This document shows, piece after piece, positions 1-10,229 of a DNA stretch of 41,972 bases. Below the pieces are notes generated by a model. It did not search any database and was not told the origin of the DNA. It worked only from the letters and a program-made list of their open reading frames with translations. The DNA comes from Pseudomonadota bacterium (GTDB lineage: Bacteria > Pseudomonadota > Gammaproteobacteria > Burkholderiales > UBA11063): positions 1 to 41,972 of the forward strand of contig JAUPUP010000191.1 of NCBI GenBank assembly GCA_030917485.1, read 5' to 3'. A program made the translations under genes and the position numbers. How positions within the stretch are numbered: position 1 is the stretch's first letter; every line of letters begins with the position of its first letter.

Positions 1-822
1 TCCTTTTGTAACAATTATATTGGGGTCAATAGCTCCAATAAATGAAACTTGGAGCATCATATAGATTATTAAACATAATATTACTGAACCCCCAAGCGCC
101 AGCGGAATATTTCGTTGCGGGTTTTTTAGTTCCTTAGCAAAGATGGTAATCATGCTAAAACCATAAAACGAATAAAATATTCCACAAGTAACCACTGCAG
201 TTAAAGCTCTACCATAGCCATAGGGGGCAATTGTGCCGTGGAATGAGGTAAAGTTTTGTGGATGAAAGGCTGCCGCAAATATAATAATTGCGGTTAGTGC
301 AGGCACGACCAATTTTATTATTGTGATGACATTATTTGCCCTGGTAAGTAATTTAATTCCCCAATAGTTAAGAATGCCATAGCCAAACAGTATTACAAAT
401 ACAAAAAGAGTTCCGAGCTTAGTAAAATGGTCATTGGCAAAGATTAGATAAGAGATTTTTGGAAATGCCATTGCCAAATATTGTAAGGTTGCCTCAGCTT
501 CGCCGGGAATACTCACCACCATTGCCAACCAATTGGATAGAGATACAATAAAGCCGTAGTCACGGTTATGAGTTATGGTGATTAACCTGGCAAAAAGTCC
601 AGTCTCTTTATGAAAAATAGTGGCAATTTCAGCTAGTAATAATGCAATCAAGAAAGCTAGTGCAGCCCCGATAATCCAAGATAAAATAGCGATTGGTCCG
701 GTATATTGGGCAGTTTTATAACTGGCGAATAGCCATCCACTGCCTACTATAGAAGATACTCCTATGGAAATAGCCGAAAACAAATTAGGTTTTTTATCCA
801 TACTAGTAGAAACCAATCCCAT
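1..822 (-). CDS. APC-superfamily amino acid permease, partial (C-terminus runs off the left edge)
   Basis: Not in ORF track because no stop in window. Reverse strand from ATG at 822 reads MGLVSTSMDKKPNLFSAISIGVSSIVGSGWLFASYKTAQYTGPIAILSWIIGAALAFLIALLLAEIATIFHKETG..., typical APC transporter N-terminus (GSGW.F, AE.A...P/TG). Confidence 0.85.
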   Translation of the reverse strand, partial: MGLVSTSMDKKPNLFSAISIGVSSIVGSGWLFASYKTAQYTGPIAILSWIIGAALAFLIALLLAEIATIFHKETGLFARLITITHNRDYGFIVSLSNWLAMVVSIPGEAEATLQYLAMAFPKISYLIFANDHFTKLGTLFVFVILFGYGILNYWGIKLLTRANNVITIIKLVVPALTAIIIFAAAFHPQNFTSFHGTIAPYGYGRALTAVVTCGIFYSFYGFSMITIFAKELKNPQRNIPLALGGSVILCLIIYMMLQVSFIGAIDPNIIVTKG

Positions 823-1243
823 TCCCTATATCCTTATTACAAAAATGGTTAAATCAGCCACATTATACCACCTTAGATTATGAAGTATAGAAGATGTAAT
901 ATGGCTGTGCAGCATAAATTTAGCGAATACTTAATTTTTACAGTTAGTTATACTTGTATATATTGATTGTAAATTTATAAATTGTGATGTGTTGTATTAA
1001 TTAAAATTTATAAAATAAGCAGCATAAACAATGCATGATCAATAAGATAATATTTCCATTCTCACCAATTATACATTTTTAATAAATTTAGTGGGTTGTT
1101 TAATATAATTTACCTTGTGAAATATATTGGTATTTTTTGTATAAAAAGTTAATAATTGATAAAATTTGCTGGTTTTAATATAATATTTAAATTAAATGTT
1201 AGACGATTTTATGTTTTGTAGTAAATTTATGAAGGTGTAAATT

Positions 1244-4200
1244 ATGTTTCATCCAGTTGCGGCGGCCGCTTTAATTACAATACTTAGCAAATCTGTTAGT
1301 TTTGGCGTTGAAAAAGTTCGCTTAAACATACACGAGCGCGATTTGATGCTAAGTAAAAAGCGTTTGGAAGCTTTTTTAGCTGTAGATCATGCTAAAGCTA
1401 CGCAATTACGTGGTTTTGAGTTATTGCTTTATGTAATCACTGGTGGTAGAAAGTATTCAGATAAAAAAGAACAATTGGAAACATTGTGGATTAGATTTAA
1501 TGGTGGTGCAGCAGTTGATGAAGTTGATACAGTTGATTCAAATGATGGACAATCTTTAGATGACACTTTAACAATTAATTCCAATAATCTTGATTATGGG
1601 GATACAAAAAATCTTAATGATATTTTTGCTAAAATGGTAATTTTTGGCAAAATATATAATACCATCCATACTGATGTGGCTGCCGCATTTAATTTTCATG
1701 TTGTATTTGCGACTAGCGAATTTGGTATGTGTGAAACAGTAAAATTTATGATTGGTAACACTTGTGTTCATGAATGTGATTGCAACAAAACGGTAAAAGA
1801 TGAATTGATTCATACTAGGATACCAGAAAAAAAAGGGTTATTACCTGAAAAATTAAATATAGAAAAACAATATGGTGCAGCCCGTGAAAATTGTGATGGT
1901 AGAGAATTAATAGTTTCACAGATAAATGGATTAATAGACAAGCTTCGTTTGCTTAAGGGGTCCGCTGTGTGGGAAATGTTTGAATTTCAAAAGCTTTACA
2001 ATCAATTGAATAAAGGTAAATTAGATATTAGCTTGATTGACAGTTTAATTATCAACATAGATAGAGTGATATGTAGTCGTCAAGGTAATGCGAATAATGC
2101 TAATAGTGCAAAATCTAAAGTTGTAAAAAATATACCTCAATTAAACGCATTGCGGAGTGATTTAATTGAATTGTCCAATCAATTAAAAAATACTTCGAGC
2201 GTATTTTTGAAAAAATATGATTTTAACGATGTATTGGAAACATATTATGTAAATAATAAGCCTTTTGCTGAGAAGCCTGGCTCTAGCGATAAAGAAAGAG
2301 AGTCCCAGGAGTTGGGGGCGGGATGTTTTGGTAGGGTACGTCGCCATGTAGTAGGTGGCGATAAACATATTGCTAATCCTATGGTAGACAAAAATGAATT
2401 GTTTCCTTTTCCTATAGAGGGGAATTCTCTTGTGCGCGAGTTGTGGGGGTTATCAGAGGAGGAATATCTAATACATACGGCGCAATCAGACATGGTTATT
2501 CGTAACTTGAATCTACTGGATAGCGATGGTAAAAGTAAAACTGTGTCAGTTAATCGAGTGGTGAATTTTTATAAATATAAACTTGAATTAAAACCCGAGA
2601 ATATTACAGATATTAAATATGGTGTAGTATATTATAACAAAAAGGATAATACTATTGAATACAAAGAAGAATCAGATTCTGCAAAGCTTATATGTAAGAA
2701 GTTACCGGATAAATTTAGCGATATATCTGGTTTATCTGGGTTGAATGAAGTCAGAAAGCATTTATATGAACAATATCCGCCAACTGATAAAGAAAAGCGT
2801 TTAACACCCTGTATAACTAGAAAATTAGTGGGCAGTACCCTTAATGCTAAAAATATACAAAAAGTAGAATTGGAACAAATCAATGCGAATGTTGATGTAA
2901 AAATTGCAGAATTAGGTGGTGCGATTTATAAATTAGAACAAGTGAAACTGAATATGTTTCGTTTAGAGGCTAAAATTGGTACGCTGAATAAATTGAAATT
3001 GACTGGAGAAAAATTTAACTCTGATCAAGCAAGTTCAAAATTAGAAGAAATAGGTTGTATATTTTCTAATATTAGTAAATTTTCTCCGACAGTTCATGGT
3101 TTATATGATGCTCGTAATAAGCTAAGTAAACTGGCAGAAACAGAAAGTAATCGAGAGACAATTGATAAAGTTGAACATAGTGTTATTCCTAAGTTAAACG
3201 GCTTACAGACGTTAATTGGTAAGGTGAACGAAACAATTATCGCTTTAGGACAACAAGATTTGACCAGTGATAATGTGGATAATGTGGAAAAACTAATTGA
3301 GCAATTAAAAGGATTTACTGACATAATTGAAGAATTAAAAGCATTGAATCAGCCAATTTCTGATTTGAACAAAAAACTTTCTAAATTAGAAGAGTTACAG
3401 CCGACAATTTTTAATTTAAAAAAACAACATCAGGGTGTGTATAGTAATATCGTAAATAGGGTAAAAAAAGTTATTGGTTTTATGGTGTTGCCTCTATGTG
3501 ATGCTTTGACTGCAGGTTTATTTAATCTTGATGCCAAAATAGATAATATGATGACGGTGTTGGGTTATGATATTAGAGTAGCTGAACAAGAACCTGTAGC
3601 GACTGACTTTTCTGGAGACATAGATTTTATTATTTATGAAAATAAAGCTTATTATAATCATCCAGGCCAAGGAGTGTTATTGCTAAACGATCCAAAATTG
3701 AGGCTTAATGAGTCATCGGATCACATTAATCAATTGCAACAATATTTATATTGTTTAAGTAAACCCGAATTAGTGGTGTTAGGTATTCCAAATCCAACAA
3801 AAATGGTTGGCTTGTATAGGATAGATACCGATGCAGATTTAGTTGCGCGACGCTTAATTGCTAGTGAAAAAAATTTAAATAGGGAAAGCTTAAAAAATAT
3901 TTATATTAAATTGTCTCATATTACTAACCGCAAGGAAAATGCAGGGATTGATAGTGCGGAGATTTTTGACTTAGTATTTAATAATAATGTGGCGGATGAT
4001 AAAATTAACATAGAAGCTTTATTGAGAGTGCAAGGGTTATTTGGTAGTTTTTATACTATGCTTAATGCTACGCATTATTTTCTGTCAGGCGAAACTCATT
4101 GGGATGCTTCTAAATGTGGAGTGGTTTCCAATGGTAAGTGTGATTTCCAGTATTTAAGAGAATGGTTGGATGATACTATACCAGATGATATTGGGAAGCT

Positions 4201-4606
4201 TATGCATGTGCCTGACAATTGGAATGGTAAGTTTAAACAAGATTTAATAGAGTTTTTGATAACTTGGAAATCACGTGGTTTAGGTAGTGTGCAGGATGGA
4301 GATGGGGGGGGATTGTATGAGTTTATGTGCAAGTTTAACAGTTATGTTGTAGACGATTTGCAAGATAAATTAAAAGCACTAAATGTCAATCCAATAAATG
4401 TTGCGGCAGAAACTGAGAATGAGGGCACTGAAAATGAGAACAGCCATAGCAGTGAAGATTTATCTGCTAAGAATAATGGGGGTAGAGATTTAGAGCGTCA
4501 GTCTCGAAGTATGCTTGGTTTTGCTGATGATGATTATAATACTGAGCCATATAAACATAGACAGACTGGGATGGCAGATATATTTTTGGAATCAGCGGTG
4601 GGGTAA
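1244..4606 (+). CDS. Large hypothetical protein (1120 aa) with central coiled-coil-like region
   Basis: Single long ORF; Leu/Lys/Glu-rich heptad-like segment around 2880-3460; no family recognised. Confidence 0.85.
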   Translation: MFHPVAAAALITILSKSVSFGVEKVRLNIHERDLMLSKKRLEAFLAVDHAKATQLRGFELLLYVITGGRKYSDKKEQLETLWIRFNGGAAVDEVDTVDSNDGQSLDDTLTINSNNLDYGDTKNLNDIFAKMVIFGKIYNTIHTDVAAAFNFHVVFATSEFGMCETVKFMIGNTCVHECDCNKTVKDELIHTRIPEKKGLLPEKLNIEKQYGAARENCDGRELIVSQINGLIDKLRLLKGSAVWEMFEFQKLYNQLNKGKLDISLIDSLIINIDRVICSRQGNANNANSAKSKVVKNIPQLNALRSDLIELSNQLKNTSSVFLKKYDFNDVLETYYVNNKPFAEKPGSSDKERESQELGAGCFGRVRRHVVGGDKHIANPMVDKNELFPFPIEGNSLVRELWGLSEEEYLIHTAQSDMVIRNLNLLDSDGKSKTVSVNRVVNFYKYKLELKPENITDIKYGVVYYNKKDNTIEYKEESDSAKLICKKLPDKFSDISGLSGLNEVRKHLYEQYPPTDKEKRLTPCITRKLVGSTLNAKNIQKVELEQINANVDVKIAELGGAIYKLEQVKLNMFRLEAKIGTLNKLKLTGEKFNSDQASSKLEEIGCIFSNISKFSPTVHGLYDARNKLSKLAETESNRETIDKVEHSVIPKLNGLQTLIGKVNETIIALGQQDLTSDNVDNVEKLIEQLKGFTDIIEELKALNQPISDLNKKLSKLEELQPTIFNLKKQHQGVYSNIVNRVKKVIGFMVLPLCDALTAGLFNLDAKIDNMMTVLGYDIRVAEQEPVATDFSGDIDFIIYENKAYYNHPGQGVLLLNDPKLRLNESSDHINQLQQYLYCLSKPELVVLGIPNPTKMVGLYRIDTDADLVARRLIASEKNLNRESLKNIYIKLSHITNRKENAGIDSAEIFDLVFNNNVADDKINIEALLRVQGLFGSFYTMLNATHYFLSGETHWDASKCGVVSNGKCDFQYLREWLDDTIPDDIGKLMHVPDNWNGKFKQDLIEFLITWKSRGLGSVQDGDGGGLYEFMCKFNSYVVDDLQDKLKALNVNPINVAAETENEGTENENSHSSEDLSAKNNGGRDLERQSRSMLGFADDDYNTEPYKHRQTGMADIFLESAVG
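4304..4311 (+). repeat. Poly-G8 homopolymer inside the 1120-aa ORF
   Basis: GGAGAT GGGGGGGG ATTGTAT read directly. Confidence 0.9.
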
Positions 4607-4695
4607 TACTAGCATTCATCATTATTACTCATAGTACCCAGCCATAACACGTAGATTTGTGTGAAATATGGTAAAGCGAGAATAACGACTGATTC

Positions 4696-5682
4696 TCAAA
4701 TATATTGAATCTGGTGTTTTGATTTAATTAACCTATGAGTTTTATCTAGTTGCAGTGACGGATGTTTATCTAAACCAGCGCTTAATGCTTGACGAATAAA
4801 CTCTTTAGTTTGAGCGTAAGTTGGTAGTGGCATACTATGCTTTTTTAGATAATGAGTTAGCAAATTATGCTGCCGCAAGCCATCTAATTGCCTAAATTGT
4901 TCTACCATTATTACTTGCACACCATCAACCAATGCACATGCATTAGCTAAATCAGATGCAGCAATGCTGTCAATTACATCAAGTGTATTTTGAACTTGTG
5001 ATGGCAGCTTGAGAATTTTGTTGCGGATGTTTTTATCAAATTTAGTTAATTCAGGTAAGATATTATGACGAATAAAATTGCGTAAATAACTTATGTCGGT
5101 ATTACTTTCATCCTCAATGTGGTTTAACTGATGCTGGGCCGCATAGTCTTCTATTTGTGTCCGAGAAATATTTAGCAGTGGACGCCAGATATATTTGTTG
5201 TGTTTTTGACTAAGTTCACGCATAGCACCGATATTATGTAGATCACTGCCACGCAAAACCTGAGATAGCGTGGTTTCGATTTGGTCATCTTTTTGATGAG
5301 CTAAAGCGATTATTTGAGCATTAGTTTTAGAAAATTCATTATAACGAATTTTCCGGGCATTATTTTCTAAACTTTCACCCCCGCTTCTGGTAACAGCGTG
5401 CTGCGCAATTTGTAGATCAATATTTAGGCTCTCACAGTATTGGCAGCAGAATTGTTGCCAAAGATTAGCATTTGGCGAGAGTCCGTGATTAATATGTATT
5501 GCGCCCAGATTAGTTTTACCTAACCTAATTTGAGTTAGTATATGGAGTAAAACTACCGAATCAACCCCTCCACTTAAGCCTACCACTAAGGTTGGATGCT
5601 TGCTAGTCTTTCCAGAAAATAACTCATTAGTTAACAACTGTTCCTGGTATTTTTCTAATACGTACTGCACTAAATAATGCAT
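4696..5682 (-). CDS. tilS: tRNA(Ile)-lysidine synthase
   Basis: VVGLSGGVDSVVLLHIL PP-loop; ALAHQKDDQIETTLSQVLRGS; ISRTQIEDYA. Confidence 0.95.
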   Translation of the reverse strand: MHYLVQYVLEKYQEQLLTNELFSGKTSKHPTLVVGLSGGVDSVVLLHILTQIRLGKTNLGAIHINHGLSPNANLWQQFCCQYCESLNIDLQIAQHAVTRSGGESLENNARKIRYNEFSKTNAQIIALAHQKDDQIETTLSQVLRGSDLHNIGAMRELSQKHNKYIWRPLLNISRTQIEDYAAQHQLNHIEDESNTDISYLRNFIRHNILPELTKFDKNIRNKILKLPSQVQNTLDVIDSIAASDLANACALVDGVQVIMVEQFRQLDGLRQHNLLTHYLKKHSMPLPTYAQTKEFIRQALSAGLDKHPSLQLDKTHRLIKSKHQIQYI

Positions 5683-6692
5683 TATGCAGTAGTATCTTTA
5701 ACGGTACTATCTGTAGATGTTGTTATAGAGTCTTCAAACTGTTCTTTGAATTTTCCGTAATTCATTATTCGATTAAAGCGTCGCTCTAATAGTTTATCTA
5801 GCTCAAATTCCTGTAGTTTTTTTAAATTATTTTTTAGAGCAGTTTTCATTTTATGCATCATTTCATTATGATTGGAATGAGACCCGCCTTGAGGCTCGCT
5901 AATAATGCTGTCAATTAATCCTAGACTTTTCAGCTTGCTTGCGGTAATACCTAAAATTTCTGCTGCTATATTGGCTTTAGTGGAGTCTTTCCATAAAATA
6001 GACGCACATCCTTCTGGGGATATAACTGAGTAAATTGAGTATTCAAGCATATTAACCTGATCGCCAACTGCAATAGCTAATGCACCACCAGACCCGCCCT
6101 CACCAATTACAGTTGTAATAATCGGCGTTTGAATTGTTGTCATTTCATATAGATTTTTACCGATAGCTTCAGATTGATTGCGCTCCTCCGCTCCAATGCC
6201 AGGGTATGCGCCAGGGGTGTCGACAAAAGTAATTATTGGTATAGCAAATTTTTCAGCTAATTGCATAAGGCGTAACGCTTTACGGTATCCTTCTGGACGC
6301 GGCATTCCAAAATTACGCTCCAAGTTTTCTTTAGTATCCCGCCCTTTTTGATGCCCAATAACCATAACGGATTGTGTCCCAAGTTTGGCTAAGCCACCTA
6401 TTATTGACTTGTCATCAGCAAAATGTCTGTCGCCGTGTAATTCAGAAAAGTTGCTAAATATATTGTTTATGTAATCTAGTGTTCGCGGGCGATATGGATG
6501 GCGCGCAACTTGAGCAATTTCCCATGCCGTGAGCTTAGAATATATATCTTTGGTTAATGTATTAACTTTATCCTGCAATTGAGTCAATTCACTAGTAATA
6601 TCTACTACCGAATCATTTTGCATATAACGTAGTTCTTCAATTTTGCTGCTTAGTTCAGCAATAGGTTTTTCAAATTCCAAAAATTGTCGCAT
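5682..6692 (-). CDS. accA: Acetyl-CoA carboxylase carboxyltransferase subunit alpha
   Basis: [69 protein letters not shown]. Confidence 0.97.
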   Translation of the reverse strand: MRQFLEFEKPIAELSSKIEELRYMQNDSVVDITSELTQLQDKVNTLTKDIYSKLTAWEIAQVARHPYRPRTLDYINNIFSNFSELHGDRHFADDKSIIGGLAKLGTQSVMVIGHQKGRDTKENLERNFGMPRPEGYRKALRLMQLAEKFAIPIITFVDTPGAYPGIGAEERNQSEAIGKNLYEMTTIQTPIITTVIGEGGSGGALAIAVGDQVNMLEYSIYSVISPEGCASILWKDSTKANIAAEILGITASKLKSLGLIDSIISEPQGGSHSNHNEMMHKMKTALKNNLKKLQEFELDKLLERRFNRIMNYGKFKEQFEDSITTSTDSTVKDTTA

Positions 6693-6753
6693 TTATCTTT
6701 GTTCCTGTAGGTAAATTAAATTTATTTAAGTATTTAAATTGTTAGGGTTTTTT

Positions 6754-7272
6754 CTATTTAGATTTAGAATATCCTAATTGTTTCTTTAAAATCTCAATGT
6801 TTTTTTCGTGCTCCTTAATGGCGTCATTTAAGCGATTATCTGGTATCTTTTGCTTATCATACTTCCCATTTTGCGCTAATAGATCTTGAGCTTCTTTAAG
6901 TGCAGACTGCTCTTTACTTAACTCTTCTTTGAGAATTTGGCTGCGCTTATTCCCTTGAGTACCCGGCGGATTATTACTAATCACTAAATTACCGTTTTTA
7001 TCGGTATACTGATAAATCGCATCATCAGCATAACAATAGTAGGTTGTTATTGCTAGGTAAGTGCACATCAATAATATTACAGTCAGGTATTTTATACGTA
7101 TATTGCTATTATTGGGTAAATTATTGCCATAATAACCACAACTAGAATGTTTAGAACTTAAATATACTATGCGTAATTGAGAATTAGACATTACACAGTC
7201 CAGGATTGAAAGACAAAGAGTATCTACCGATAATAGGTTCACATTGGTTAGCATTGATTTTACATAATACAT
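6754..7272 (-). CDS. DUF4124-like exported protein
   Basis: IYQYTDKNGNLVISNNPPG motif after a hydrophobic signal-like segment; true start may be internal. Confidence 0.6.
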   Translation of the reverse strand: MYYVKSMLTNVNLLSVDTLCLSILDCVMSNSQLRIVYLSSKHSSCGYYGNNLPNNSNIRIKYLTVILLMCTYLAITTYYCYADDAIYQYTDKNGNLVISNNPPGTQGNKRSQILKEELSKEQSALKEAQDLLAQNGKYDKQKIPDNRLNDAIKEHEKNIEILKKQLGYSKSK

Positions 7273-7326
7273 AATTGTTATTAATTTGCTATAATTTAGA
7301 ATAAGAGCATTATTTGGGCTTTAGCT

Positions 7327-8157
7327 TTAGAATAATGCTGCAATTGAAATTAAGGCGACTATTCCAATAAAAAATAAGCCGGCACGATATAAAATAGCGA
7401 CAATATATGCTGTTATTTCTGGAGTAAAGCGCTCATCATTTAATATCGAGGCTTCAACTTCCTTATCGGCATAGCGGATTTCATCAATTTGAAATTTATC
7501 CTTGCCAATAGCGATTAATACTATTTGATTAAGCATACTTTCCAAAAAATAAAAACTCTTGCTAAAATGTTTTTTTTGTTCTAGGAGATAATGAGTTACT
7601 TCTTCAAAGTTGCCTGCTAGTGAAATAAACATAAACAAAATTGTATATGGTACAATATTTGCATAAAATAGCATCTTGTCTACTACGTGGTTATATATCA
7701 TTGTATCTAAATTTTTTGCTTTTAGCTCAGTGCTTAAATGAATAATTATTAAGTAACAAATAGAGCCAATTGCTGAGGGTAAAACTAAAAACCAGAACAA
7801 CGGCGCAAAAAATCTCGTGGCATAGGTATTAACAAAAGAACGCTTATCTGCGGCATACTCGTTTTTAGCTTCTTCCTTCCAGGTTAATATCTGCACGCTT
7901 AGCATGAAGAGGCACAAATTTATAATGAGCATTACAAAATGATGATTAATTAGTAACAGTTTTGTACCAATTAGAATTAAAAATACTGGTAAACAAGCAA
8001 ATAAGTAAATAAAGCGTAATTCACCAGGCGTATTGATATTGCGTTCCATAAAATAGGATAAATATTTTCCCAGATATTTTGAACATGCAGCACGCAGGTT
8101 TACCATGAATGGTTTTTGTTCAAAAATACTTGTGATTATTATGGCAAAAATAGGCAT
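7327..8157 (-). CDS. CobD/CbiB/AmpE-like integral membrane protein
   Basis: ATRFFAPLFWFLVLPSAIGSICYLII and VVDKMLFYANIVPYTILFMFISLAGNFEE resemble CobD/CbiB-AmpE family motifs. Confidence 0.6.
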   Translation of the reverse strand: MPIFAIIITSIFEQKPFMVNLRAACSKYLGKYLSYFMERNINTPGELRFIYLFACLPVFLILIGTKLLLINHHFVMLIINLCLFMLSVQILTWKEEAKNEYAADKRSFVNTYATRFFAPLFWFLVLPSAIGSICYLIIIHLSTELKAKNLDTMIYNHVVDKMLFYANIVPYTILFMFISLAGNFEEVTHYLLEQKKHFSKSFYFLESMLNQIVLIAIGKDKFQIDEIRYADKEVEASILNDERFTPEITAYIVAILYRAGLFFIGIVALISIAALF

Positions 8158-8199
8158 GACAAAATTCCTTCGGTTTACTAGTTGGCTAATTATTTTTTC

Positions 8200-8343
8200 G
8201 TTACTACTCAGAGGTTACTGCCAGCATATGAAATGAGAACAAGGAATAAGTTAAACAAAGCAACCGGAATGTACAACAAGTACATGAGGATTGCAGCTTT
8301 AACTGTATGACACAGTTATCAGTTATATAGGCTGAGTAGTAAC
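8200..8343. mobile_element. MITE-like palindromic element (144 bp), 12-bp perfect TIR, 8-bp TSD
   Basis: GTTACTACTCAG (8200-8211) and CTGAGTAGTAAC (8332-8343) are exact inverted repeats; both flanked by direct repeat ATTTTTTC (8192-8199 and 8344-8351). Central hairpin ATGTAC-aacaa-GTACAT. Confidence 0.8.
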
Positions 8344-8511
8344 ATTTTTTCTTGGTTAAACTGAGGCTAGTTAAAATTTAATTATGATTTAATTACAAAA
8401 CATACGGCTTACAGTCTAACTTAGTATAAAATAACGCTATTATACGTTATTCTACCAAGATTTGACGCTTTTAGGCAATATTTTGATCTAAGTATAGAAA
8501 GACACAACGGG

Positions 8512-10149
8512 ATGCACCCTGTAAACGCACATATACACACCCATGTAAAGAAGGTTTTATTAGTAATTCTTGATGGTTTTGGGTTAAAGGCAGATAGTAC
8601 CGATAGTGGTTATAATGCTATTGCCCAGGCTAAAACTCCAAACTGGGATTCCTTAACTCATGCTTACGCTTTTGGTGCAATTAATGCATCTGGAACCGCA
8701 GTTGGGCTGCCTCAAGATCAATTTGGCAATTCTGAGGTAGGGCATATGAATATTGGTGCCGGCAGGATTATTCAGCAAGATATTACTCGTATAGATACTG
8801 CTATTGAAGATGGCAGTTTTTATACCAATAAAATATTTGTTGATGCTATAGACACGACTACCAGTGGTGTTCTGCATATACTTGGATTGCTCTCAGATGG
8901 TGGAGTGCATAGCCATATTTCACATATTTTAGCTTTGCTGAAATTAGCTCAGATGCATGTCAATATTAAGCAGGTATGGCTGCATATGTTTTTAGATGGG
9001 CGGGATACTCCACCTAAAAGCGCAGACAAGTATTTAGCAATTTTACAACAAGCATTACTCGACTATCCTTTAGCAAAAATTGCTACTCTTAGCGGACGTT
9101 ATTATGCTATGGATCGAGATAAACGTTATGACAGAGTTGGTTTAGCTTATGATGCAATTATGAGAGGACAGTCAGAATTACATGCAGAAGACGCTAATCA
9201 AGCGCTAGCTGCAGAATATGCTAATGATAAAACTGATGAATTTGTGCGCCCTCATGTCCTAAATGGGTTTGGCGGGGTTGGTGATGGGGATAGCATGATA
9301 TTTGCTAACTTTAGGTCAGACCGAGCAATTCAGCTTACTGATGCAATTGTTAACCCTGATTTTAAACCATTTCCACGTTCTAGTGTTAGAATAGCTAATT
9401 TTGTAACTATGACTGATTATGGACTTGGATTTGAGAACGCATGCGTACATGCACATGCACACAATAGCCGTAATGGTGATATAAATACATTAGATTATGT
9501 TGATATTGTTAATTTTAGCATTGCCTATTCTAAAATTAGTGTACATAATACTCTGGGAGAATATATTTCTGAATTAGGTTTACACCAATTACGAATTGCT
9601 GAGACTGAAAAATATCCCCATGTTACTTTTTTCTTTAATGGCGGTAGAAAAGATCCATATCCAAAAGAAGATAGAATATTAGTTGATTCGCCTAAAGATG
9701 TCGCTACTTATGACTTAAAGCCAGAAATGAGTCTGCCACAGGTTACTGAGCATTTAGTGAATGCGATTAATAGCCAAAAATATGATTTTATAATTACTAA
9801 TTTTGCTAATTGTGATATGGTGGGTCATAGCGGCATTTTAGCTGCGACAATTCAAGCGGTGGAGGCTATTGATGCAGCCTTAGGTAAAGTAGTTAGCGCT
9901 ATGCTCGAGCATGGAGGCGAGGTATTAGTTATTGCTGATCATGGCAACTGTGAAGAAATGTTTGACTATACAGCCAACCAGTTGCATACTCAACATACTA
10001 GTAATAAAGTGCCGTGTTTGTATATTGGGCGCAGTGCAAATATTAAACCCGATGGCGCGTTAAAAGATGTTGCTCCAACCTTGTTGTTTATGAGTGGGAT
10101 TGATCAGCCACCAGAGATGGCAGGGCATAATTTAATTGAGTTGATTTAA
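8512..10149 (+). CDS. gpmI: 2,3-bisphosphoglycerate-independent phosphoglycerate mutase
   Basis: VLLVILDGFGLK; FGNSEVGHMNIGAGRIIQQD; FLDGRDTPPKSA; RYYAMDRDKRYDR; RIAETEKYPHVTFFFNGG; VIADHGNCEEM. Confidence 0.97.
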   Translation: MHPVNAHIHTHVKKVLLVILDGFGLKADSTDSGYNAIAQAKTPNWDSLTHAYAFGAINASGTAVGLPQDQFGNSEVGHMNIGAGRIIQQDITRIDTAIEDGSFYTNKIFVDAIDTTTSGVLHILGLLSDGGVHSHISHILALLKLAQMHVNIKQVWLHMFLDGRDTPPKSADKYLAILQQALLDYPLAKIATLSGRYYAMDRDKRYDRVGLAYDAIMRGQSELHAEDANQALAAEYANDKTDEFVRPHVLNGFGGVGDGDSMIFANFRSDRAIQLTDAIVNPDFKPFPRSSVRIANFVTMTDYGLGFENACVHAHAHNSRNGDINTLDYVDIVNFSIAYSKISVHNTLGEYISELGLHQLRIAETEKYPHVTFFFNGGRKDPYPKEDRILVDSPKDVATYDLKPEMSLPQVTEHLVNAINSQKYDFIITNFANCDMVGHSGILAATIQAVEAIDAALGKVVSAMLEHGGEVLVIADHGNCEEMFDYTANQLHTQHTSNKVPCLYIGRSANIKPDGALKDVAPTLLFMSGIDQPPEMAGHNLIELI

Positions 10150-10229
10150 TAAGTTAATATAAATTGGTGAATTGTCCGAAATTTACGAATGAGGCTAAAA
10201 TTTGTGTTGAGGTGTCAACTTGTTACTAA

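Noticed and set aside
1568-4332. Minus-strand ORFs of 61-83 aa inside 1244-4606
   Set aside because: Short, antisense to a long intact ORF, no recognisable motifs.
4606-4665. GGGTAATA...TATTAC...GTACCC as a terminator between the orphan gene and tilS
   Set aside because: Weak, mostly A/T pairing with a large loop and no U-tract.
8200-8343. Integron attC site
   Set aside because: Terminal sequences do not match the RYYYAAC/GTTRRRY core sites, and exact 8-bp target duplications point to transposition.
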